Notes under the pieces: generated by a model
What the model was told of the DNA's origin: nothing
Databases searched by the model: none
What the model saw: the letters and a program-made list of their open reading frames with translations, nothing else
Shown: piece after piece, positions 49,869 to 58,116 of the stretch
How positions within the stretch are numbered: position 1 is the first letter of the stretch
Layout of the letters: every line of letters begins with the position of its first letter
Origin: Limnochordales bacterium
Lineage (GTDB): Bacteria; Bacillota; Limnochordia; Limnochordales; DUMU01
Direction: 5' to 3'
DNA length: 64,000 bases
Assembly (NCBI GenBank): GCA_014896315.1
Contig: JADBKP010000003.1
Span: 184,134-248,133 of the forward strand
Position numbers and translations under genes: made by a program

Positions 49869-49909
49869 GGGCCGGCAGTCTTCCCAGCTGGCAGAGCGAC
49901 TGCCGGCCC
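49869..49909. terminator. Inverted repeat between convergent genes
   Basis: GGGCCGGCAGTC (49869-49880) and GACTGCCGGCCC (49898-49909) pair perfectly. It sits between the aminotransferase (+) and a secreted protein gene (-). No U-run follows, so it is a weak bidirectional terminator or mRNA 3' stabiliser. Confidence 0.6.
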
Positions 49910-49939
49910 GCTCAGCTCGATGATCTCAGTACTCTCTTC

Positions 49940-50686
49940 TTACTCGAAACTTACCTTCGTACCCGGAACCAGGTTAGCCAGGATCCAATAGCCGGCAGCA
50001 TCGTGGCCGGAAATGACAAGGCCATCGTCGGGAATGTCAAGCGCCGGGTCTTCCCTGAGCTGGCGGACATAGATAACCTCGCCGTTCTGCACCAGCGCCT
50101 CTGCGCCCCAGAAGTTGGTGTAGGTGTTATTGCCCCAGTCGGGGGTGTAGACAATCAGTTCGTTGGGGCCGCGGCCGGTGTTCCAGGCCGTGATCGGGTA
50201 GCTTTCGCCGTTTTCGGCCACCACCATGGTGGGTTGGGGATCAGGGGTTACCGAATCCCTTTCGATGATCCTGACCTCGTCACCAACCTTGACGGCGTCG
50301 AGGAAGACCGAGCCGCGGCCGATCCCTACGACCAGGTATCCGTCGGCCGGAATGGGCAGTTTCACCTGGCCCCCGGAAGGCACCTTTTCGGTGGCAATAA
50401 CTTTACCGCCCGAAACAGCAATAACTGTGGTGGGACTGCCAAGAACGGTGATCGGCTGTGTGAAGTCGGGGGTATAGACCATCATAAGATGGTAATATCC
50501 TTCAATACCTTGAACCTGCAACTGGTTGCGAGCCGTTATGATCAGACTCTTCCCGTCCGCCCGCACCAGCTGCTCAATACTTCCCGCCGCGTGGCTGGCC
50601 GGAACGGCTCCGACGGCTGCAAACGCAAGCATCAGAACCGATACCAACACCACCAGCATTGACCTGCGCAGCCCGGTCGTTTGCAC
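49940..50686 (-). CDS. Secreted protein with two copies of an unknown domain
   Basis: A 248-residue protein from GTG 50686 (GAGGAGGGG upstream). A signal peptide is clear (RRSMLVVLVSVLMLAFAAVG, cleavage near SHAA). The mature part has two similar halves: LMMVYTPDF...GGKVIATEKV...IPADGYLVVGIGRGS and LIVYTPDWG...NGEVIYVRQL...IPDDGLVISGHDAAG, each ending in a 'V..G..v.' strand. This half-domain resembles the N-terminal part of phosphodiester-glycosidase-type exopolysaccharide proteins, but no catalytic domain follows. Role unknown, probably at the cell surface. Confidence 0.65.
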   Translation of the reverse strand: MQTTGLRRSMLVVLVSVLMLAFAAVGAVPASHAAGSIEQLVRADGKSLIITARNQLQVQGIEGYYHLMMVYTPDFTQPITVLGSPTTVIAVSGGKVIATEKVPSGGQVKLPIPADGYLVVGIGRGSVFLDAVKVGDEVRIIERDSVTPDPQPTMVVAENGESYPITAWNTGRGPNELIVYTPDWGNNTYTNFWGAEALVQNGEVIYVRQLREDPALDIPDDGLVISGHDAAGYWILANLVPGTKVSFE

Positions 50687-50757
50687 GGATAACCCCTCCT
50701 CACCGGTCAGATCGCTTTATCTAATAGACAATTCCACGTTTAGTGAACGTTTCCTGC

Positions 50758-51438
50758 TCACGAGTTGCTCTGCCGCAGCAGCTCCTGCAGCATGACGAGA
50801 AAGGCACGGCGTCCTTCCTCCACTTCGTGAACGTGCATACGGCGCAGCATGTGGCTTACGGCCGACGGGCTCATGCCACTCATCTCGGCCACACGGGACA
50901 CCTGGGGTCCGTGTTCTTTGTATATCTGAAAAAGCTTCCGTTGGCGTCCTGTCCAGGATGAGGTAACTGCCTCCGTCAGGGCCCACAAAGCCGCCGCGGT
51001 CCGATCGAGATCGGGCCGGCCGCTCCCAACGCGAATTCCCACTGCTCCGTCTTCATCGTCCACGAGCGCCCAGGCCCTCTCGGCAGCAAGGGCCGGTCCT
51101 TCGCCAATACCCACTGCCAGGCTGATACCGACCTTATCCGGCCAGCCCCCGGTCAGTTCGGCAATGGCAGGGCCAAGGAACTCATCAACCAGCACCCGTG
51201 GAGAGAGCCCCACGTCCGGCTCGCAGACAAGGCCGCCAAACCGGCGCGGCTCCAGCAGCACCAGCGCCACACCTGGTTGCGACCCGCTGGTGGCCACGAC
51301 AGCTGCCAGCAACCGGTTAAGTCGGGCGACACGCGCCTTAAGACGCAACTCGCCCTGTTCACGCCAGGGAGTTGCGGCGCGGCCCACCAGCCTTCCGGCA
51401 AGGTAGACTGCTTTGCCCACCCTTTCCAATGCGGCCAA
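50758..51438 (-). CDS. HTH protein (SatD-like or sigma-4-like regulator)
   Basis: A 226-residue protein from TTG 51438. The C-terminal part reads TGRQRKLFQIYKEHGPQVSRVAEMSGMSPSAVSHMLRRMHVHE, a helix-turn-helix like sigma region 4 or SatD-type proteins. The N-terminal ~160 residues (ARVARLNRLLAAVVATSGS, GISLAVGIGEG.ALAAERAWALV) might be a signal-binding domain. It lies 3' of ispH with a 24-base gap, so it may be co-transcribed. Targets unknown. Confidence 0.5.
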   Translation of the reverse strand: MAALERVGKAVYLAGRLVGRAATPWREQGELRLKARVARLNRLLAAVVATSGSQPGVALVLLEPRRFGGLVCEPDVGLSPRVLVDEFLGPAIAELTGGWPDKVGISLAVGIGEGPALAAERAWALVDDEDGAVGIRVGSGRPDLDRTAAALWALTEAVTSSWTGRQRKLFQIYKEHGPQVSRVAEMSGMSPSAVSHMLRRMHVHEVEEGRRAFLVMLQELLRQSNS

Positions 51439-51462
51439 CCTTTCCTTTCTGGCAGGATCCGG

Positions 51463-52350
51463 CTAGGCTTCCCACCGCCGCAAGCGTTCGATCACGGCCC
51501 GGGTAATATGACTGGGAGTTGAGGAACCGGCGGTCACTGCTACCCGTGTGACCCCCTGCAGCCATTCAGGGCGGATATCGTTTTCGTCGTCGATGAGGTA
51601 GGCCGGCTTGCCGGCTATCTCCCGTACCACCTGCACCAGGCGATTTGAGTTGTTGCTGCGCCGATCGCCTACCACCAGTACCAAATCAACCTGACGGGCT
51701 GCCTCAACGGCCGCCTCCTGCCGCGTCTGGGTAGCCCGACAGATCTCGTTGTAGACCTCCGCATCGGGATAGCGCTGCCGGATGGCCGCGATAATGCGGA
51801 TCGTATCCCACTGGCTGAGCGTAGTCTGCGTCGTTACCGCCACCGGTCTGGTAGCCAGCCGCTGTTGAACTTCCTCCGGGAGCTGGTCGAGGTCTCCCTC
51901 TTGCTCCACCAGGTGAATATGCTCCGGCGCTTCGCCGATAACTCCCTCCGGTTCGGGGTGGTTTCGTTTTCCCACATAAAGTAACTCATAACCTTGTGCG
52001 ACCAACTTGCGCACGAGCTCGTGGGTTCTGGCCACGTCCGGACAGGTGGCGTCCACCACCCGCAGCCCGCGCCGGATAGCCGCCTCTCGCACTGCCGGCG
52101 AGATACCATGAGCTGTGAAGATGACCGTCCCACCCTCCACCTTTTCCAGAAGCTTCAGGCGGTCCGGTCCATCCAGAGTGATGACGCCCAGCCGGTCCAG
52201 TTCTTCCACTACATGCCGGTTGTGAACTATCTGCCCTAGAACCTGGATGGGACGGGGATACCCCGGATCCCGAGCCACCTCGCGGACAAGCTGGATGGCA
52301 TCTACCACCCCGTAGCAGTAGCCACGGGGAGTAACAGGAATCACTTCCAT
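51463..52350 (-). CDS. ispH: 4-hydroxy-3-methylbut-2-enyl diphosphate reductase
   Basis: A 295-residue protein with the three cluster cysteines C12 (PRGYCYGV), C103 (DATCPDVARTH) and C204 (NEICRATQTRQ), and the substrate motifs QIVHNRHVVEEL, FTAHGIS, GKRNHPEPEGV, TTQTTLSQWDT, and VVGDRRSNNSNRLV. It makes IPP/DMAPP in the last step of the MEP isoprenoid pathway. The sequence EVIPVTPRGYCYGV is typical of Bacillota IspH. It follows niaR by 8 bases. Confidence 0.95.
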   Translation of the reverse strand: MEVIPVTPRGYCYGVVDAIQLVREVARDPGYPRPIQVLGQIVHNRHVVEELDRLGVITLDGPDRLKLLEKVEGGTVIFTAHGISPAVREAAIRRGLRVVDATCPDVARTHELVRKLVAQGYELLYVGKRNHPEPEGVIGEAPEHIHLVEQEGDLDQLPEEVQQRLATRPVAVTTQTTLSQWDTIRIIAAIRQRYPDAEVYNEICRATQTRQEAAVEAARQVDLVLVVGDRRSNNSNRLVQVVREIAGKPAYLIDDENDIRPEWLQGVTRVAVTAGSSTPSHITRAVIERLRRWEA

Positions 52351-52358
52351 TGCCAGCC

Positions 52359-52946
52359 CTACCCTCTACTGCTGCTACTGCTCTCGTCGCCGCGCAAAAT
52401 ACCAAGACGCGCCAGTCCTTCCCGCGCCCGTATCACGGCCTGCGGGTCACGGCTCTCCACCGTATGCAGGTGAAAACCTCCCGTCAGAGACGACAAGAGG
52501 CGTGCGCCTTCGGCCTCCACTCTTTGCAGAAAGTCCTCGACCTCGGCGGGAGTGCCAAGTTGCAGTTCACCCCGGAGCTCACCGTAGAGGGGATGTTCAA
52601 CTATCACGTCCAGCACACGGCAGCCGGACTCCACCAGCAGCATCAACTCGGCCCGCGTCTGGTCGGGAGTATGGCAGACCGCCAGGACGTCCCGGACCAG
52701 CCCTGGCAGAGCCGCCGGCAGGAGCAGATAACCGCGAGGCGTAGCGACGACCGGAGTTCCCGCAGCCCGCAACACGGCCATGTCCTGGACTATGACCTGG
52801 CGGCTGACTCCCAGGCGGGAGGCCAGCTCCGCGCCGGTGAGCGGCTGGTCTGCCTGCTGCAACCAGCGGACCAGCTGTCGACGCCTCTCTTCCGCTCCGC
52901 TACCTGCACCCGGGTGGAAGCTCAAGCCCAATCCATCGACCCCCAA
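52359..52946 (-). CDS. niaR: NiaR-like niacin-responsive repressor (3H domain)
   Basis: A 195-residue protein with an N-terminal winged HTH (ERRRQLVRWLQQADQPLTGAELASRLGVSRQVIVQDMAVLR...VVATPRGYLL) and a C-terminal 3H domain with its three histidine sites: AVCHTPDQTRAEL, DVIVEHPLYGEL and GGFHLHTVES. NiaR binds nicotinic acid and represses NAD-synthesis or niacin-transport genes. No nad genes are in the window. TTG starts are likely; the exact one is uncertain. Confidence 0.85.
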   Translation of the reverse strand: MGVDGLGLSFHPGAGSGAEERRRQLVRWLQQADQPLTGAELASRLGVSRQVIVQDMAVLRAAGTPVVATPRGYLLLPAALPGLVRDVLAVCHTPDQTRAELMLLVESGCRVLDVIVEHPLYGELRGELQLGTPAEVEDFLQRVEAEGARLLSSLTGGFHLHTVESRDPQAVIRAREGLARLGILRGDESSSSSRG

Positions 52947-53034
52947 AAGAAAGGTTCGGCAGCGGCAACAGCTTTCCTGCGCCCCGTTGAACCGCCACCG
53001 ACCCCCTCACCCGGCCCTTTAAGCCGGCCGGCCC

Positions 53035-53910
53035 TCATGCAAACTCTGCCAGCAGACGTTCCTCATCGGCCTGGCTGAGCGGTGCGATGGTTCTGGTCGC
53101 CACCGGCCCCTCCTGCAACAGGGTGGCCAGGCTCTCCTCGTAGGCCAGCCGCCCCGTCTCCTCATAGAAAACGCCCGTAGGGATACGGTCTCCCCACTCG
53201 AACGCCTTCCGCCAGGCCCAATCGCGGTCGGCAGGATTGTATTCCGGCTCTTCGTCCAGGTGGTAGACCCGCTCCCGGTACCACTGGGCCGTATTGATCC
53301 GGTTGAAGATCACGCAGGGCTGGAGTACATCGACCAGGGCATAGCCGGGATGCATGATCGCCCGGGCAATCAGCCGGGCCAGATACTTGGGATCACCGGC
53401 GAAGCCACGGGCGACGAAGCCGGCACCCGCCGCAATCGCCATAGCCAGAGGGTTCACCGGATCCTCCGGCGAACCATGGGGCGTCGTCTTGGTCACAAAC
53501 CCCCTGGGGCTGGTGGGCGATGTCTGGCCCTTGGTCAAACCATAGACCATGTTGTTTTCGACTATGTGCGTGATATTGATGTTGCGGCGCATGGCGTGCA
53601 GCAAGTGGTTGCCGCCGATGCCGTAGCCATCGCCATCGCCGGTGACAACGATCACGTGCATCCTGGGATTGGCCAGCTTTGCCCCCTGCGCCACCGGCAA
53701 CGCCCGCCCGTGCAGGGTTGTCATCCCGTTAGCGTGGATATAATCAGGGAGCTTGCTGCCGCAGCCGATCCCGGAGACGAACAGGACTTCGTGCGGCCGA
53801 ATCTCCAGCTCTGCCAGGGCAAGCTTGACGGCGTTCAGAATGCCAAAGTCACCGCATCCCGGACACCAGGTGGGCTTCACTTCACTCTTGTACAGATTCA
53901 GATCAAGCAA
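53035..53910 (-). CDS. korB: 2-oxoacid:ferredoxin oxidoreductase beta subunit
   Basis: A 291-residue protein from TTG 53910 (AAGGAGG upstream; overlapping the korA stop by 8 bases; an ATG at 53949 is possible). It has VKPTWCPGCGDFGILNAVKLAL, SGIGCGSKLPDY, the thiamine-diphosphate site VVTGDGDGYGIGGNHLLHAMRRN, NITHIVENNMVYGLTKGQTSPTSP and VLQPCVIFN. These cysteines help bind a 4Fe-4S cluster. With KorA it oxidises 2-oxoglutarate or a similar 2-oxoacid to the acyl-CoA and reduces ferredoxin. Confidence 0.9.
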   Translation of the reverse strand: MLDLNLYKSEVKPTWCPGCGDFGILNAVKLALAELEIRPHEVLFVSGIGCGSKLPDYIHANGMTTLHGRALPVAQGAKLANPRMHVIVVTGDGDGYGIGGNHLLHAMRRNINITHIVENNMVYGLTKGQTSPTSPRGFVTKTTPHGSPEDPVNPLAMAIAAGAGFVARGFAGDPKYLARLIARAIMHPGYALVDVLQPCVIFNRINTAQWYRERVYHLDEEPEYNPADRDWAWRKAFEWGDRIPTGVFYEETGRLAYEESLATLLQEGPVATRTIAPLSQADEERLLAEFA

Positions 53911-55732
53911 CGCGATTTCCTCCTTCCACCCGTTCGCCCAAACCTCCATCCCGGGAGATCGCGGCCGGCATCAGGCCGAGCAACTTCTCCACGATGTAGG
54001 TGGCCGTCAGCGGCCGTCCGTCGTAGCGTAGCACCCTGTCCTCCAGGCTGATTCCGGTCTCCGCCCGCAGCAGCCGGCCAAACTGGCCGGTGATATTCCC
54101 CTCCACCAGGACCAGCCGACTACCGCTCTGGGCGAACCCTGCGAGCACAGCCTTCACCCTCTCCGGGGAGAGCGGCCACAAGTCGCAGAAATGTACCAGG
54201 TTGGCCGCCACCCCCCGGGCGTTTAACTGCTCCACCGCCTCCCGCACCGGACCGTAGCTCGAACCCCAGCAGACCAGCGTCATTGCAGGTTCCGCAGAGC
54301 CGTATACAAGGGGCTCCCGCATCTCGGTGCGGGCCGTATCAAGCTTTCGCATGCGTTTCTCATGCATCCGCACCCGGTTCTCCGCATCTTCATCTTCGAA
54401 GTTGCCGAACTCGGTATGCTCGTCGGAGTTAGCCAGGTACACGGCCTTTGGATGGCCGGGTAGAGCCCTCGGCGAGATACCCGAGGCGGTCAGCTTGTAG
54501 CGGGCATACCTATCCGTCATGCGATCCAGTTCTTCTTCACTGACCAGCTCACCCCGGTCAATCTCAACCTTGCTCACGGAAAGCTTTGACCGCTCCAAGG
54601 TCTTGACCGAATTGGCCAGGAAGGCGTCGGTCAGGATGATCACGGGCAGCTGGTACTTCTCCGCCAGATTGAAAGCCCGCGCGCCCATAAGGAAGGCTTC
54701 CTCAGCCGTACCCGGCGCCAGAACGATGCGCGGGAAATCCCCTTGTGACGCGTGCAGAGCAAAGAGCAGATCCCCCTGCTCGGTGCGGGTGGGCATGCCC
54801 GTGGACGGACCGGGACGCTGGGCCAGGGCAATCACCACCGGCACCTCCATCATCCCCGCCATTCCCAAAGCCTCCACCATCAGCGAGAATCCGCCGCCAG
54901 AGGTCGCGGTCATGGCCCGTGCCCCCATGTGTGCCGCACCGATCGCCATCAAAATGGCGGCCAGTTCGTCCTCGCACTGCTTGGTCACAATGCCGTACTG
55001 ATCAGCATGGTCGATCATCCATTCAAAGATGGACGAGGCCGGTGTCATGGGATAAGCGGAGATGAACCGACAGCCGCCCGCCAGCGCTCCCAGGGCGAGG
55101 GCCTGGTTGCCATTGATCAGCACATAGGGGCTTTTGCCCAGAGGCGTTGCAGCCTCGAGCTTCCAGGGAAAGATCGCGCCGTAGCGCCGGCTCGCCTCCT
55201 TGTAGGCGGTCTCCGCCACCTTCAGGTTGGCATCGGTGATCCTGTCGCCCTTCTTTTTGAAATTGTCCCGGATAACTGACTCCAGATACTCAAGACCGTA
55301 GCCCACGATCCCGGCCGCAGCCGCCAGCGCCGCCGTGTTACTCATGATTCTGCTGCCGCCTGTTTCTTCGGCGATTCGGTTCAGCGGGAGTGGTAGAGCC
55401 TCTGCCCCCCGGGAACGGATGGTATCGGCATCTACCGGCAGCGTTTCATCATAGATGACACCACCGCCCGGCAGCACTTCGCCCGCGTGCAGGTGAACAC
55501 TCTCCTCATCGAAGGCCAGCAGAAGGTGGATCCGCTCCGTGGGAGCGTAGAGGGGACGTCGGGAAGCCCGTACAACGTAGAAATTGTGCCCTCCCCGAAT
55601 TCGCGACATGTAATCCTGCGAACCAAAGACCGACAGGCCGCCGCGAGCCAGGGCCCGGGCAAAACCGGCGCCGCTCGACTCGACGCCCTGGCCTGCCTTC
55701 CCCCCGAGTTTCAGAACCAGTTCTTCGGTCAT
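53903..55732 (-). CDS. korA: 2-oxoacid:ferredoxin oxidoreductase fused gamma-alpha subunit
   Basis: A 609-residue protein from ATG 55732. Residues 1-~185 are the gamma domain (ELVLKLGGKAGQGVESSGAGFARAL, SQDYMSRIRGGHNFYVVRAS). The alpha part begins near 210 with LINGNQALALGALAGGCRF, SAYPMTPASSIFEWM, ALAQRPGPSTGMPTRTEQGDLLFALHASQGDFPRIVLAPG and LVCWGSSYGPVREAV. A linked gamma-alpha chain is the common bacterial form. Phased 11-bp repeats lie just upstream of it. Confidence 0.9.
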   Translation of the reverse strand: MTEELVLKLGGKAGQGVESSGAGFARALARGGLSVFGSQDYMSRIRGGHNFYVVRASRRPLYAPTERIHLLLAFDEESVHLHAGEVLPGGGVIYDETLPVDADTIRSRGAEALPLPLNRIAEETGGSRIMSNTAALAAAAGIVGYGLEYLESVIRDNFKKKGDRITDANLKVAETAYKEASRRYGAIFPWKLEAATPLGKSPYVLINGNQALALGALAGGCRFISAYPMTPASSIFEWMIDHADQYGIVTKQCEDELAAILMAIGAAHMGARAMTATSGGGFSLMVEALGMAGMMEVPVVIALAQRPGPSTGMPTRTEQGDLLFALHASQGDFPRIVLAPGTAEEAFLMGARAFNLAEKYQLPVIILTDAFLANSVKTLERSKLSVSKVEIDRGELVSEEELDRMTDRYARYKLTASGISPRALPGHPKAVYLANSDEHTEFGNFEDEDAENRVRMHEKRMRKLDTARTEMREPLVYGSAEPAMTLVCWGSSYGPVREAVEQLNARGVAANLVHFCDLWPLSPERVKAVLAGFAQSGSRLVLVEGNITGQFGRLLRAETGISLEDRVLRYDGRPLTATYIVEKLLGLMPAAISRDGGLGERVEGGNRVA

Positions 55733-55795
55733 CAATCCTGTCTCCTTCCCCCGGGTAGCCGGACGAGCGTGGGACGCCGGCCACGCATGGAAGAT

Positions 55796-55832
55796 GATAG
55801 TGAACCGATAGCGAACGGATAACGAACGGATA
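55796..55832. repeat. 11-bp tandem repeats upstream of korA
   Basis: Three and a third units of 11 bases: GATAGTGAACC, GATAGCGAACG, GATAACGAACG and GATA. They lie about 65-100 bases upstream of the korA start, so they may be a regulator site. On the minus strand the unit reads TATCCGTTCGT. The next ~130 bases to the Gfo/Idh gene hold an A+T-rich stretch that could contain a promoter. Confidence 0.75.
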
Positions 55833-55965
55833 CAACACGTTAACCGCCAGTTCAAGTGGTTTATATAGCTCATCCTTATTATACTATACGTTCCTTGCTA
55901 AAACAAAAGGCGGTGGCAAGAGAATGCCAACCGCCTCGTCGCTCAGCTTGCGACTGCCGCTCGCC

Positions 55966-56997
55966 TTATACGGAAACCGGCTGCAGGCGTACCGGCTCAT
56001 GCCGACGGCCCGCCTCGTACGCGGCAAAGGCCACTTCGGCCGCCCGCAACCCGTCCAGCCCGGTGGCCAGCTGAGTCGGCCCGCCCTCCCTGATTACCCG
56101 GGCAAACTCAGCAATCATGCGGTAATCCGCGCTTTCTCCGAAAAACTGCCAGGTTGGCCGCATCTGCTTGTCAGAGTAGAGGGTCATTACCTGGTCAAAG
56201 GCGTCGAGCCGGATCACTCCCGCGGTCCCCTGGATGCCCATGGTCACATCACCCCAGAAGGGGAAAGAACGGGGACGCGACCAGCTCGCGTCGAGCGTGG
56301 CAAAGATACCGCCCTCGATCTCCATAGTGAGGATGGCGCAGTCCTCGACGGGAATGTCATAGAGGCGACGGTCGTACTCCGCATAGACTTCGGTCACCTC
56401 CGCATCGAGGAACCACCGGATCAGGTCGGCCACATGCACCGTATGGTCGATCAGCGCACCGCCTCCCGCCTCCTGCGGGTCGGTGAACCAGCCGCCCGGC
56501 ATCGTACCGTGGTTGGTGCCGTTTATGGCCAGAACCCGGCCGATCCGCCCCGAGCGGATGATCTGCCTCGCCCGCTCCACAGAAGGAATGAAACGGCAGG
56601 GGAAGGCGGTGAAGAGCGGCACACCCGCTTCGCGAGCGGCGCGGACCATGCGTGCTCCTGCCTCCGCATTGATGGCCAGTGGCTTCTCACAGAGGGCCGC
56701 CTTGCCTTTCTCCACTGCCGCCAACACCAATTCCTCGTGCCGGCGATTGGTGGAGGCAATCACCACGCCGTCGACCAGGTCGAGCAGCTCACTGACGCTG
56801 GCAAAGTAACGGGTCCCGAAGTGTTGGGCGTACTGCTTGCCCTGTTCGGCATTCTCATGATAAATACCGACGAACTCGACCCCGGGCATGCGAGCCATGC
56901 AGTCAGCGTAGCTCCAGCCGTGGAGGTGAGCCATGCTCAGCATACCCAGGCGTACGGGACGATCCCCTATCCCGCTTGCGTTCTTGCTCGTGTTCAT
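55966..56997 (-). CDS. Gfo/Idh/MocA-family dehydrogenase 1
   Basis: A 343-residue NAD(P)-dependent sugar-type dehydrogenase. RLGMLSMAHLHGWSYADCMARMPG is a divergent nucleotide-binding start (the usual GxGxxG is not evident). EKP is in AALCEKPLAINAEAG and the C-terminal half has the AGGGALIDHTVHVADLIRWF substrate-domain stretch with the H near a D. Such enzymes oxidise or isomerise sugars and cyclitols. It overlaps the second copy by 4 bases and is co-translated. Confidence 0.85.
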   Translation of the reverse strand: MNTSKNASGIGDRPVRLGMLSMAHLHGWSYADCMARMPGVEFVGIYHENAEQGKQYAQHFGTRYFASVSELLDLVDGVVIASTNRRHEELVLAAVEKGKAALCEKPLAINAEAGARMVRAAREAGVPLFTAFPCRFIPSVERARQIIRSGRIGRVLAINGTNHGTMPGGWFTDPQEAGGGALIDHTVHVADLIRWFLDAEVTEVYAEYDRRLYDIPVEDCAILTMEIEGGIFATLDASWSRPRSFPFWGDVTMGIQGTAGVIRLDAFDQVMTLYSDKQMRPTWQFFGESADYRMIAEFARVIREGGPTQLATGLDGLRAAEVAFAAYEAGRRHEPVRLQPVSV

Positions 56998-57992
56998 CCC
57001 AACTCCCCCTCCACCCGGACCGGACGCCCGGTCTCAATCGATTCCAGCACCGCCAGGGCGATCTTGAGTGATTCGTAGCCTTCCTTGCCATCAACCGGGA
57101 CCGGCTCGCCCCGGTCGAGAGCGTCAATGAAGGCCCGGATCTCTTTCAGATAGGGGCTCTCGCCCGGCGACTCCGGCACAGCCACACCCGCCGTCCCGGG
57201 AGTGGGAGGAGTGATTGTCACCAGCGGCTGGACTTTGCGGCTGTCATAGGAGAGCATCCCCTGACTGCCGGCAATCTCAAAAGAGGTGGCAAACCCTCCG
57301 GCCTGGAGCCAGGTACCCTCCATGTGAGCAATGGCGCCGCTCTTCAACCGCACCGTGGCCAGCACGTACTCTTCCCGGTTAAAGTCGCGGCGGAAAGTGC
57401 TCTTGGCGAATACGCGCTCGACCGGCCCGAAGGTCCAGCGGAGCCAGTCAAAGTCGTGGATCATGAGGTCGAGAGCGAGGCCGCCACTCCAGGCGTAATT
57501 GGCATACCAGTCCTGCCAGGCTGTGGGGAAGCCGCCACCGCCGCGGGAAGTGCGAATGACGCCGATCTCACCCAGCTGGCCGGATCGTACTATCTCCCGC
57601 GCCTTAGCATATTCTGGGAAGAAGCGCACTACATGGCCTACTCCCAGTTTCACGCCGGCCTTCTCCACCGCGTCCAGGATGGCCCGGCCATCGGCAAGCG
57701 TTCTGGCCAGCGGCTTTTCACAGAAGATCTGCTTCTTTGCCGCTGCCGCCATCTCCACATAATAACGATGCAGATGGGTGGGCAGGCAGATGTCGATCAC
57801 ATCGATGTCAGGCCGGTTGATCAGATCCTCGGCCCGTGGCACGGCGGTACAACCCGTTGCGTCCGCCAACCGTTTTGCTTTTTCCAGGTCAATGTCAGCT
57901 ATCCCAACCAACCGCACGTTGGGAAGCCGTGCATAGGCGTGTGCGTGGGCCGAACCCATAGTGCCCGCACCCACGACCCCTACGTTGAGCAT
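56994..57992 (-). CDS. Gfo/Idh/MocA-family dehydrogenase 2
   Basis: A 332-residue protein with the classic cofactor loop VGVVGAGTMGSAHAHAYARLPN, the EKP motif in IFCEKPLARTLADGRA and the substrate-domain motif SGGLALDLMIHDFDWLRWTFG (D, H, D). It is closer to myo-inositol/sugar dehydrogenases than its neighbour. The ATGA overlap with the next gene suggests one operon. The pair may belong to a route together with the TIM-barrel isomerase at 59.8 kb and the kinase at 60.8 kb. Confidence 0.85.
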   Translation of the reverse strand: MLNVGVVGAGTMGSAHAHAYARLPNVRLVGIADIDLEKAKRLADATGCTAVPRAEDLINRPDIDVIDICLPTHLHRYYVEMAAAAKKQIFCEKPLARTLADGRAILDAVEKAGVKLGVGHVVRFFPEYAKAREIVRSGQLGEIGVIRTSRGGGGFPTAWQDWYANYAWSGGLALDLMIHDFDWLRWTFGPVERVFAKSTFRRDFNREEYVLATVRLKSGAIAHMEGTWLQAGGFATSFEIAGSQGMLSYDSRKVQPLVTITPPTPGTAGVAVPESPGESPYLKEIRAFIDALDRGEPVPVDGKEGYESLKIALAVLESIETGRPVRVEGELG

Positions 57993-58116
57993 GCAACCGT
58001 CCTCCTTAACTCGCAGGTTCGCCCGTCTACATTCAACATCTTTACCCGCTTTCCTCCTTGCTTAGCCGGCCGGTGGGCAACCCTTCCGGCCCGGCGGAAG
58101 GCCTCGCCGCCGGGTG

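Noticed and set aside
55924-57078. A 384-codon plus-strand frame
   Set aside because: It is antisense to the Gfo/Idh/MocA gene, which has a good start and family motifs.
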